Source: JAKLDO01 sp035354435 (lineage in GTDB: Bacteria > UBP6 > UBA1177). From it: a stretch of 15,096 bases of DNA. The stretch spans positions 1 through 15,096 of the forward strand of contig DAOQAY010000065.1 of assembly GCA_035354435.1 (NCBI GenBank), in the 5' to 3' direction. Shown here in pieces: positions 1 to 6,852 of this stretch. The number at the start of each line of letters is the position of its first letter. Within the stretch, counting starts at the first letter, position 1. The notes under the pieces were generated by a model. It saw nothing but the letters and a program-made list of their open reading frames with translations. It made no database searches and had not been told where the DNA came from. The translations under genes were made by a program, and so were the position numbers.

Positions 1-1743
1 TGATGCTATGGCAACGACTTCAGGATCAATATTAAGAAGCTGTTCAACTGTTTCCTTGCCGCCCATGCCTCCAGGAACTGTAAGATCAAGTATTACCGCA
101 TCAAACTTTTGACCGGTTTCCATCGCTTTCATATAAAACTCAACAGCTTCTTCTCCGCTTACAGCTTTTTCGACAACAAATCCGGCATCGGAAAGCATTT
201 TTCCGGCGACTTCTCTGATCAGAAATTCATCATCCATTAAAAGTATTCTGCCATGGTTCATAATCGCCTCCGGTTTTTTTTCAACTTCCATATTTATTGC
301 TTCATTGCTTACAGGAAGATATATGTGGAAAGTTGAGCCTTTTCCCAGTTCGGATTCAAGATCAAGTATTCCATTATGCCTTTTGATTATTGACCATGAT
401 GTTGCGAGACCGAGTCCGCTTCCGCTTTTTTTAGTTGTGAAAAAAGGATCAAATATCTTTTTTCTGTATTCTTCAGGAATACCTATGCCATTATCTTTAA
501 TCGATATTTTCAGATATTCCCCCGGATAGAAAAACTCATTTGGATTTTTTCCGGTCGACACACTTTTTACATTGATAAATATTGTTCCTCTATCTGACAT
601 GGCCTGTTTCGCGTTAATAACAATATTTTCAATTACCTGACTTATCTGATTCGGATCAAAATTACACATAGGAATGTTTTCTTCAATTTCAAATTTGGAA
701 GTTATATTCGAACCGCTGAGAGAAAATGCAACGGCTTCCTGTAAGGTTTTCCTTATATCGCCTATTTTTTTGTTGGGAATACCTCCTTTTGCAAAAGTCA
801 AAAGCTGATGTGTAAGGTCTTTTGCTCTATTAAAAGCTGTCATAGAGTTTGTCAGTGCATTTTTTGCGGCTTCTAAATTGTTGTTTTCAAGTTCGTTTTT
901 TGCAATTTCGACAGAGCCGAAAAGACCAAGAATCAGGTTGTTGAAATCGTGAGCGATGCCTCCTGCAAGAAACCCGATAGATTCAAGTTTTTGTGCCTGA
1001 AAAACAGATTCATCAATTTTTTTCTGGATAGTCATATCAACAACTATTCCTCTGATACCGGAAGGTTTTCCATCTTCAAAAAGCAGACTGGAATGAATAA
1101 GGATAGGAAAAGTCGATCCATCTTTCCTGAGTCCGGTATATTCACTATGTGTTTCAGATTCTCCATAGATTTTTTTCATAACATTTTTTTTAACGGTTTC
1201 TCTTTCTGATGGGATTATAAGATCTAGACAGTTGATACCTTTATCAAAGTCATCCTGATTATATCCAAAAAATTCAAATGATTTTTTATTGGCATAAGTA
1301 TAAATCATATTTATATCAGCTTCAAAAAGTGCCTCTGGAAGAAGGTCGACAAAATCACGAAATTTTTTTTCGTTTTTTCTAAGAGCTGTCTCGGTACAGA
1401 CTCTTTTTGTTATATCTCTTACAATAGATATGACTTCTGAGTCATTCAATTTTGAAATGACAGCTTCATAAAAAAAGGTTTTTCCATTTTCAGTCATGCT
1501 GTATTCAAAAACATTGTCGATTCCAGTTTCAATTGTTTTTCTGAAAATAGCAATATGTTTTGACGCTTCATCTTTACTGAAAATATCAAAAATGGATGAT
1601 CCGATAATTTTATCGGGTTGAATAAGATAGGTCAGGTTCGCAGACTGGACAAAACCTGTGAAGAGCCCATTTTTATCAATTATAAATATTCTGTCAGAAA
1701 GAACTTTGAAAATAGATTCAATTCTTTCGTAATTCTTAACCAT
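1..1743 (-). CDS. Hybrid sensor histidine kinase (PAS-PAS-HisKA-HATPase-REC), C-terminus cut by window edge
   Basis: The reading frame is open from an ATG at 1743 to the window edge, giving 581 visible residues. Order of domains: PAS about 1-115, PAS about 135-255 (ends in a VVDMTIQKK-type motif), HisKA with the H-box GGIAHDFNN (phosphoacceptor His265), and HATPase with N-box Asn377, the G1 motif DNGIGIP (Asp417) and a GSGLGLA G2 box. A receiver domain starts near 497 with the acidic pair in LLMDDE and phosphoacceptor Asp553 in ILDLTVPGG. I see no signal peptide or membrane segment, so it is probably a cytoplasmic sensor reading a ligand or redox signal through its PAS domains. The receiver lacks about 30-40 residues, which lie outside the window. 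An AGGGAG ribosome site sits 5 bases before the ATG. No partner regulator is visible here; the input signal cannot be told from sequence. Confidence 0.96.
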   Translation of the reverse strand, partial: MVKNYERIESIFKVLSDRIFIIDKNGLFTGFVQSANLTYLIQPDKIIGSSIFDIFSKDEASKHIAIFRKTIETGIDNVFEYSMTENGKTFFYEAVISKLNDSEVISIVRDITKRVCTETALRKNEKKFRDFVDLLPEALFEADINMIYTYANKKSFEFFGYNQDDFDKGINCLDLIIPSERETVKKNVMKKIYGESETHSEYTGLRKDGSTFPILIHSSLLFEDGKPSGIRGIVVDMTIQKKIDESVFQAQKLESIGFLAGGIAHDFNNLILGLFGSVEIAKNELENNNLEAAKNALTNSMTAFNRAKDLTHQLLTFAKGGIPNKKIGDIRKTLQEAVAFSLSGSNITSKFEIEENIPMCNFDPNQISQVIENIVINAKQAMSDRGTIFINVKSVSTGKNPNEFFYPGEYLKISIKDNGIGIPEEYRKKIFDPFFTTKKSGSGLGLATSWSIIKRHNGILDLESELGKGSTFHIYLPVSNEAINMEVEKKPEAIMNHGRILLMDDEFLIREVAGKMLSDAGFVVEKAVSGEEAVEFYMKAMETGQKFDAVILDLTVPGGMGGKETVEQLLNIDPEVVAIAS

Positions 1744-1781
1744 ATACTCCCTTTTAAATACAGACGATATTTAAAGTAGAA

Positions 1782-1809
1782 ATTATAGATATGTGAGCGG
1801 TTTTTGCAA
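1782..1809 (-). promoter_or_regulatory. Sigma70-type promoter for the histidine kinase
   Basis: On the minus strand, TTGCAA (1804-1809) and a perfect TATAAT (1782-1787) are separated by 16 bases. This gives a predicted start near 1775 and a leader of about 30 bases before the ATG at 1743. It lies downstream of the HU terminator, so the kinase is probably transcribed on its own. Confidence 0.7.
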
Positions 1810-1851
1810 GAAAAACAAAAGTATAGCATTAAACAGCAGAAGTCAGAGTGT

Positions 1852-1878
1852 AAAAAAAACCCTTCCCGGAGGAAGGGT
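1852..1878 (-). terminator. Rho-independent terminator of the HU gene
   Basis: On the minus strand an 8-bp perfect stem (1871-1878 with 1859-1866) closes a TCCG loop, and is followed directly by a run of eight T. The loop is closed by a C-G pair, so in RNA it is a UNCG-class tetraloop, which is exceptionally stable. It starts 22 bases after the HU stop codon and separates HU from the kinase gene. Confidence 0.92.
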
Positions 1879-1900
1879 CGAAGCTTTTGAAAAGTTTAAA

Positions 1901-2206
1901 TTAAAGTTCTTTTTTGAATGAAGGCGCCGGTTTGAAACCAACTGTCTTCGAAGCTTTAATTTTGATTACTGCGCGTGTCTTAGGATTGATACCGTTGCGA
2001 GCCTTTCTGTTGTTAACTTTGAAAGTTCCAACGCCATTAAGGTTGATTTTCTTCTCTGCGGTGATTGTGTCCTTAAGAATTGCCGTGAAAACATTGTAAA
2101 TTTCTTTTGCCTGATCATTGGTAAGAGAAACTTCAACATTTTCCTTCAATGTCTTAATAAAGTTTGTTTTTGTTGTTGCAACAAGTGTCACTTTCTTTTT
2201 AACCAT
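1901..2206 (-). CDS. HU/IHF-family nucleoid DNA-binding protein
   Basis: The product is 101 residues, basic, and matches the bacterial HU/IHF fold: two N-terminal helices (about 13-50), then the GVGTFKV beta turn and the DNA-binding arm RKARNGINPKTR, which holds the intercalating Pro after Asn. HU proteins bend and compact DNA as dimers. It differs from typical 90-residue HU by an N-terminal Lys-rich extension of about 10 residues, and by Arg where HU usually has Gly after NPxT. The ATG is preceded by a GGAG ribosome site. It has its own promoter and terminator, so it is monocistronic. HU versus IHF subunit cannot be decided; a single-gene HU-like homodimer is the simplest reading. Confidence 0.93.
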   Translation of the reverse strand: MVKKKVTLVATTKTNFIKTLKENVEVSLTNDQAKEIYNVFTAILKDTITAEKKINLNGVGTFKVNNRKARNGINPKTRAVIKIKASKTVGFKPAPSFKKEL

Positions 2207-2247
2207 TACTTTCTCCGTTCTTAAAAAGTTTATAAAAGGGACGGTTC

Positions 2248-2275
2248 ATTGTATGATACTGAAATGAATTGTCAA
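2248..2275 (-). promoter_or_regulatory. Sigma70-type promoter for the HU gene
   Basis: On the minus strand a perfect TTGACA (2270-2275) is followed after 16 bases by TACAAT (2248-2253), with a predicted start near 2241 and a leader of about 35 bases. Just upstream (2280-2303) lie A and T tracts that could act as an UP element. This is the best -35 box in the window, in keeping with an abundant protein. Confidence 0.78.
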
Positions 2276-2439
2276 CTCTTTTTCAGAAAAAAAATCATTT
2301 TTTCCAAGCCAGTACAGGGTTTCAAAGGTTCTGGCGCTAAAAATATCAACAAAAACAATGCCTTGCAAGCTGTTGAACGACTTGTTTGAATTTTGATGCG
2401 ACATGAATGTTTTTAAATACTTAAAGGTTTTTTTAGTGC

Positions 2440-2958
2440 TTACTCAGCCTTGTTAGAAGATGGATTTTTGAAGTTTCGATATTTTTCGACAGCTCTTTTT
2501 GTAATATAGTAAGTCGGTATGGCAAGGATAACTCCGACAATAAAACCTCCGATCCATGTGCATATAAAAAGGTCAAGAAAAAATCCCTGTTTTTCTTTTA
2601 GTAAATTAAAAAACCCGGTTAGCGTGTCACGACCCTGAAATGCTGTTGCAAATGCCGCATAGTTAAGCACATCATCTGAGTGGTAGAAAAGAGTTCCGAC
2701 CCAGTAGGTGAAAGCGTAGATAGGAATGAAAGTAACAGGGTTCGTATACCACACTCCTGATGCTGCGGCAAAGCGGTTCACATTTTTAAAAGGTATCAAA
2801 AGGAAAAGCACAACGATCATCTGAATTCCCATTATGGGCAGTGCTCCGACAAATACACCGGCGGCAAGACCGAAGGCAAGTTCGTGCGGAGAAGAATTCT
2901 GTGTAACAAGTTTTACTGCCCATTCTTTGAGCTTTTTCTGAATATCGGCACCTTTCAT
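2440..2958 (-). CDS. DUF2062-family small membrane protein
   Basis: The 172-residue product has the DUF2062 hallmarks: the SPHELAFGLAAGVFVGALPI segment (about 23-42), a Gln-containing hydrophobic stretch, and the YTNPVTFIPIY motif in the second membrane region. A third hydrophobic segment lies near 126-152. It is an inner-membrane protein of unknown function. The start is uncertain. I prefer the ATG at 2958, preceded by GGTGAT, because it gives the usual 20-25 residues before the SPHE motif. A TTG at 3012, 11 bases after AAGGAG (3024-3029), would add 18 residues. It is divergent from dnaG with under 150 bases between them. I see no strong terminator after it. Confidence 0.87.
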   Translation of the reverse strand: MKGADIQKKLKEWAVKLVTQNSSPHELAFGLAAGVFVGALPIMGIQMIVVLFLLIPFKNVNRFAAASGVWYTNPVTFIPIYAFTYWVGTLFYHSDDVLNYAAFATAFQGRDTLTGFFNLLKEKQGFFLDLFICTWIGGFIVGVILAIPTYYITKRAVEKYRNFKNPSSNKAE

Positions 2959-3092
2959 TTGATCACCGCATTTAAACAGATGAAATAATATTTGATGAGG
3001 TTCAAAAGGCAAGTTTCTACAAACTCCTTATTATATTTGATTTATAAATATGTTTGTGTATCATTGCGCAGGAAATTTTTTGGGGTTTCGGG

Positions 3093-4835
3093 TTGGCATT
3101 TTCCGAAGTCAACAGGCTCGTATCAGAGCGCATTCCTCTTGACAAAGTGATCTCGAACTATGTTAAATTGGAGCCGACATCAAAAGGATACAAAGGTCTG
3201 TGTCCTTTTCATAAGGAGAAAACCCCGTCTTTCCATGTGAATACAGTCGAAAATTTCTTTTATTGTTTCGGATGTCAGGCTTCAGGAAATGCAATAACAT
3301 TCCTTATCCAGAAGGAAGGACTTTCATTCAGTGAAGCTTTAAAAAAGCTTGCTGATGATTTTCATATGCCTGAATTAGTAAGCGAGGTTCCTGAGATAAA
3401 TGATGAGCTTGAGACTGAGAGGGCTGAAATTTTCAATGTGAACAAAATAGCGGCGAAAGTTTTCATAAAAAATCTTTCGGATGATGAAGTGTCAAAAAAC
3501 TATTTGAATAAAAGAAGCGTTAAAGACGAGATGATCAAAAGATTCGGTGTGGGATCTGTCGGTTCGAGCGAGAGTTTTGTGGCCCGGATGGCAGAAAATG
3601 GAATAAATATGAATTCGCTTATGCGTGCAGGGCTTATCAGGCTTGATAATTATTCGAGACCATCGAGTTTCTTCTATAACAGGATCATGATACCGATCGT
3701 TTATAACAAGAATGTCATCGGATTCGGCGGAAGGCTGTTAAGCGGTGAAGGTCCTAAATATATTAATTCTCCCGATACGGTTGTGTTTAACAAAAAGGAA
3801 CATCTTTTCGGTATTGATTTTGTCAGAGAAGGCTTGAGAGATTTTCCTTATATTGTTCTTTGTGAAGGTTATTTTGATGTTATTGCAATGCATTCAAGCG
3901 GATTTAGAACTGCTGTGGCGGCACTCGGTACTGCAATTTCCGAGTCACATCTGAGGACGCTTGCAAAGTTTAGAAAACCTGTTGTTGTCTTTCTTGATGG
4001 TGATGAAGCTGGGCGAAAAGCGGCAAGAAGGATTACAACCCTTGAAATACCTGATGATATAGATCTCAGAGTAGCATTCATAAAAGATGAGGGTGATGAT
4101 CCGGATTCGCTTCTCCTGAAAGAAGGCGGTGTGGAAAAAGTTAAAATACTGATCGAAAAGGCTCAGCCTCTTTTTCAGGAAATGATAGATGAACAGCTCG
4201 AAAGATATAACGGTACGGATAATCTGGAAGAAAAGCTGAAGATTGAAGTTGTGATAAAGAACATCGTTAAGAATATCCCACGAAAAAAAGTGAGGACATA
4301 CAGTATTTATATTCAGAAAAAGACAGGTAATATGATAAATATGCAGTTCAACCGTAACAATAGCATCGACAGATTTGTTGAAAATGCGAAAACAGGCTCA
4401 CACGGTCCTGTCGAGGATGCTGATGGAGAGTTTGAGGCGAAGCTGAGATCTCTTGCGGTTATAAGCTGTCTTCATAATGAGTTCGTTCCGTCTCTTGAGA
4501 GTCTCAGCGGAGTTTATTTTGAATCAAAGTTTGCGCTTATTTTTGAAGAGATATTGAAAAGGTATCATGAGCAGGAGAATCTGACGGATATAATTGAAAA
4601 GCTTGATGAAAGTGGAACGGTGACGGATAAATATAAAGACAGGACTTTTGATTTTATTGACAGGGATTTCCGCCGTGAACACGCTTTTTTGATGATAAGC
4701 TGTAATACGAAACTGATAAATGTACTCGGGTCTGACAAGAGTCAGGAGTCAATAAAAAGAATTGCGTCTCTGCTTCAGGAAAATGCAGAGTTGAAAAAAG
4801 TTTTTAATGATTGCGATATAAGGAGTAGTGAATGA
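3093..4835 (+). CDS. dnaG: DNA primase DnaG
   Basis: The enzyme makes RNA primers for the replisome. The N-terminal zinc domain has ligands Cys37, His40, Cys58 and Cys61 in CPFHKEKTPSF and FYCFGC. The RNA polymerase core follows, with GFGGR near 210, the Toprim glutamate in CEGYFDV (Glu258) and the metal-binding FLDGDEAGR (Asp302, Asp304), then a DPD motif near 336. The C-terminal 200 residues are diverged, as is usual for the helicase-interaction region. At 580 residues it is of normal size. The start is a TTG at 3093, with a GGGG 7 bases upstream; it places the first zinc cysteine at 37, as in known primases. An upstream TTG at 3054 would add 13 atypical residues. It overlaps rpoD by ATGA and is probably cotranscribed. 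No clear promoter was found upstream. Confidence 0.97.
   Translation: MAFSEVNRLVSERIPLDKVISNYVKLEPTSKGYKGLCPFHKEKTPSFHVNTVENFFYCFGCQASGNAITFLIQKEGLSFSEALKKLADDFHMPELVSEVPEINDELETERAEIFNVNKIAAKVFIKNLSDDEVSKNYLNKRSVKDEMIKRFGVGSVGSSESFVARMAENGINMNSLMRAGLIRLDNYSRPSSFFYNRIMIPIVYNKNVIGFGGRLLSGEGPKYINSPDTVVFNKKEHLFGIDFVREGLRDFPYIVLCEGYFDVIAMHSSGFRTAVAALGTAISESHLRTLAKFRKPVVVFLDGDEAGRKAARRITTLEIPDDIDLRVAFIKDEGDDPDSLLLKEGGVEKVKILIEKAQPLFQEMIDEQLERYNGTDNLEEKLKIEVVIKNIVKNIPRKKVRTYSIYIQKKTGNMINMQFNRNNSIDRFVENAKTGSHGPVEDADGEFEAKLRSLAVISCLHNEFVPSLESLSGVYFESKFALIFEEILKRYHEQENLTDIIEKLDESGTVTDKYKDRTFDFIDRDFRREHAFLMISCNTKLINVLGSDKSQESIKRIASLLQENAELKKVFNDCDIRSSE
4820..4825 (+). promoter_or_regulatory. Ribosome binding site of rpoD inside the dnaG 3' end
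   Basis: AAGGAG stands 6 bases before the rpoD ATG at 4832, within the last codons of dnaG. Together with the ATGA overlap of stop and start, it fixes the rpoD start and suggests translational coupling. Confidence 0.85.
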
Positions 4836-6832
4836 GAAAGCCACCCTTCATGAGAAAGAAAGAAGTTGTTTCCAGAAAGAATGATTTCAGAAGTCAGGTC
4901 AGCAAAAAGAAAAAAGATGATGAACAGGATGCAAAGATTGTAACCAGAATAGAGCAGTTCGAGAATGAAGGTAAGGCGCCCAACAAGTCTTTGAAAAATG
5001 TTGCAGAGAATGTGCTGAACTCTGCAGGTGATGTTTCAATTCAGGATATTGACGGACTTATTCCTGAAAATGCCGATTTTTCAGTTGACGATATGGAAAT
5101 GCTGTTTAACATTCTTGACGATTTCAATGTCGATATCAAAATGGATGCTGTCGATGACGATGATTCAGCCGTCGAGCCTGCGATTTCAATATTGAAAAAG
5201 GGTGCCGGAACCCATGAAAGAGGCCGTAAGGACCCGCTCAGGATGTATATGCTGACAATCGGTGCTGTTCCGCTTCTCACTAAAGACGGAGAGGTCGAGA
5301 TAGCAAAAAGGATAGAATCGGGTGAAAAAGAGATAATCAGAATACTTCTTGATGCTTTTATCACATTCAAGGAGATCGTCAGTATTCCTGACAAAGTGAT
5401 GAATGAACAGCTTAATATAAAAGAAATAGTCAGGGAAATGGAAGAGGAGCTTGAAGGTGACGATGACCTGATTGATCTTGATGAAGAAGAGGAGCCGGAA
5501 GTTATTGATGACGATGATGACGATGAGGTGACATCAAAAAAGGCAGCTTCTTCAAAAACTGCTAAAAATGAAGGCGGGGATGTTGCGGAGTCAAAGCCGC
5601 AGATCTCGGACAAAAATCAGGCTTTGATTGATATGGTCAATGAAAGTGTTGAAAAACTGAAGATCGCCAATCGTGAAAGAGCAAAAGCTCTTAAAATGGC
5701 CGAGTCAACTTCAATAAAGGCTGAAACAAGAAAAAAACATAGAGAGACAGCTGTAAAAATACTTGAGGGTATGGTCAACACGATTCTTGAGATGAGACTC
5801 AACAAACTTTATATCAATTCACTTTGTGACAAGATAAGGCAGTATGAGGAGAAGGCAAAACAGCTTCAGAGGAACATAAAACATATTGAAAGCAGTATGA
5901 ACATGACTTTTGAGCAGATGGGAGAAGTTATTGCAAATCCAGGAAGATTCCCGACTATAAATCACAACTCGGATTATATCGGCGAAAAATATGCTCTTAT
6001 AAACCAGACAAAGAGAAGCATGAAAAAGCTCGAAGCCGAGACTTCTCTTTCAATGGATGATCTGAATGCAAATTCAAAAATGCTCCGTGACGCTGAAGAG
6101 GCCGTGAGATTTGCAAAGAATCAGCTTATTCAGGCAAATCTGAGACTGGTCGTCAGCATCGCAAAGAAGTATAACAATAGAGGTCTCGATTTTAAAGATA
6201 TAATCTGTGAAGGAAATATCGGTCTGATCAAGGCGGTCGATAAGTTCGAATACTACAGAGGATACAAATTTTCAACCTATGCGACATGGTGGATCCGTCA
6301 GTCAATAACAAGGGCCATTGCGGATCAGGGCAGAACGATAAGAATTCCTGTTCATATGATCGAAATGATGAACAAGATCAATAAGACGATCAAGGAGCTT
6401 ACCAATAAATTCGGCTTTGATCCCAGTATAAGCGATGTTGCCAAACACATGAATCTTCCCGAGGAGAAAATAAGAAAGGTCTGGAGAAGTGCAAGAGAGA
6501 CTATATCGCTTGAAACTCCGATCGGTGAAGATGAAGACAGCCAGCTTCAGGATTTTGTCGAAGATCCCAAGACTCTCAGTCCCGAGGATTACACTGCAAG
6601 GCAGAATATGGCTGAGATTATAAGAGATCTTTTTTCAGGTCTTACTCCGAGAGAAGAAAAGGTTATCAGAATGAGATTCGGTATAGGCGAAACAGAGACA
6701 TATACTCTTGAAGAGATTGGCAGAGAGATGGGCGTGACAAGAGAAAGAATCCGTCAGATAGAAGCGAAAGCAGTCCTTAAGTTGAAAAAAATGCTCAAAG
6801 GAAGAAAGACTTCCTGGGACGATTTCATTTAG
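4832..6832 (+). CDS. rpoD: Primary RNA polymerase sigma factor RpoD (sigma70)
   Basis: This 666-residue protein directs RNA polymerase to housekeeping promoters. Domains seen: a weak region 1.1-like acidic helical N-terminus (about 35-110), region 1.2 from DPLRMYM (134-170), a long non-conserved segment with an acidic tract (203-233, including six Asp in a row) and predicted coiled helices to about 415. Region 2 follows (425-497, with NLRLVVSIAKKY and YATWWIRQSITRAIAD), then region 3 (505-580, with the SLETPIGEDED finger), and region 4 (602-655, with VTRERIRQIEAKA recognising the -35 box). It is group 1, because regions 1.1, 1.2 and the RTIRIPVH motif are all present. It follows dnaG with a 4-base overlap. 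Its stop overlaps the stop of the convergent helicase gene. The promoters called in this window resemble the -35/-10 consensus this protein should read. Confidence 0.98.
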   Translation: MRKPPFMRKKEVVSRKNDFRSQVSKKKKDDEQDAKIVTRIEQFENEGKAPNKSLKNVAENVLNSAGDVSIQDIDGLIPENADFSVDDMEMLFNILDDFNVDIKMDAVDDDDSAVEPAISILKKGAGTHERGRKDPLRMYMLTIGAVPLLTKDGEVEIAKRIESGEKEIIRILLDAFITFKEIVSIPDKVMNEQLNIKEIVREMEEELEGDDDLIDLDEEEEPEVIDDDDDDEVTSKKAASSKTAKNEGGDVAESKPQISDKNQALIDMVNESVEKLKIANRERAKALKMAESTSIKAETRKKHRETAVKILEGMVNTILEMRLNKLYINSLCDKIRQYEEKAKQLQRNIKHIESSMNMTFEQMGEVIANPGRFPTINHNSDYIGEKYALINQTKRSMKKLEAETSLSMDDLNANSKMLRDAEEAVRFAKNQLIQANLRLVVSIAKKYNNRGLDFKDIICEGNIGLIKAVDKFEYYRGYKFSTYATWWIRQSITRAIADQGRTIRIPVHMIEMMNKINKTIKELTNKFGFDPSISDVAKHMNLPEEKIRKVWRSARETISLETPIGEDEDSQLQDFVEDPKTLSPEDYTARQNMAEIIRDLFSGLTPREEKVIRMRFGIGETETYTLEEIGREMGVTRERIRQIEAKAVLKLKKMLKGRKTSWDDFI

Positions 6833-6852
6833 TCTTCTGATCGAAGTTTTTT
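6829..6852 (+). other. Tail-to-tail stop overlap of rpoD and helicase, with a weak plus-strand hairpin plus T-run
   Basis: The rpoD TAG (6830-6832) and the helicase TAA (read from 6831 back to 6829) share bases, so there is no spacer. On the plus strand CTTC (6834-6837) pairs with GAAG (6843-6846), and six T follow (6847-6852). The 4-bp stem is too short for a confident terminator, and it lies inside the helicase coding region. Confidence 0.35.

Noticed and set aside
949..1209. An 86-codon plus-strand frame opposite the histidine kinase.
   Set aside because: The minus frame encodes an intact kinase with all motifs through this stretch; the plus frame is its shadow.
2286..2303. A-tract and T-tract inverted repeat upstream of the HU promoter considered as a terminator for the DUF2062 gene.
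   Set aside because: The stem is made only of A-T pairs and would be unstable. It is better explained as an UP element or curved DNA upstream of the -35 box.
5041..5613. A 190-codon Ser-rich frame on the minus strand opposite rpoD.
   Set aside because: It mirrors the acidic GAT/GAA codons of the rpoD non-conserved region; a pure antisense shadow with no ribosome site or domain.
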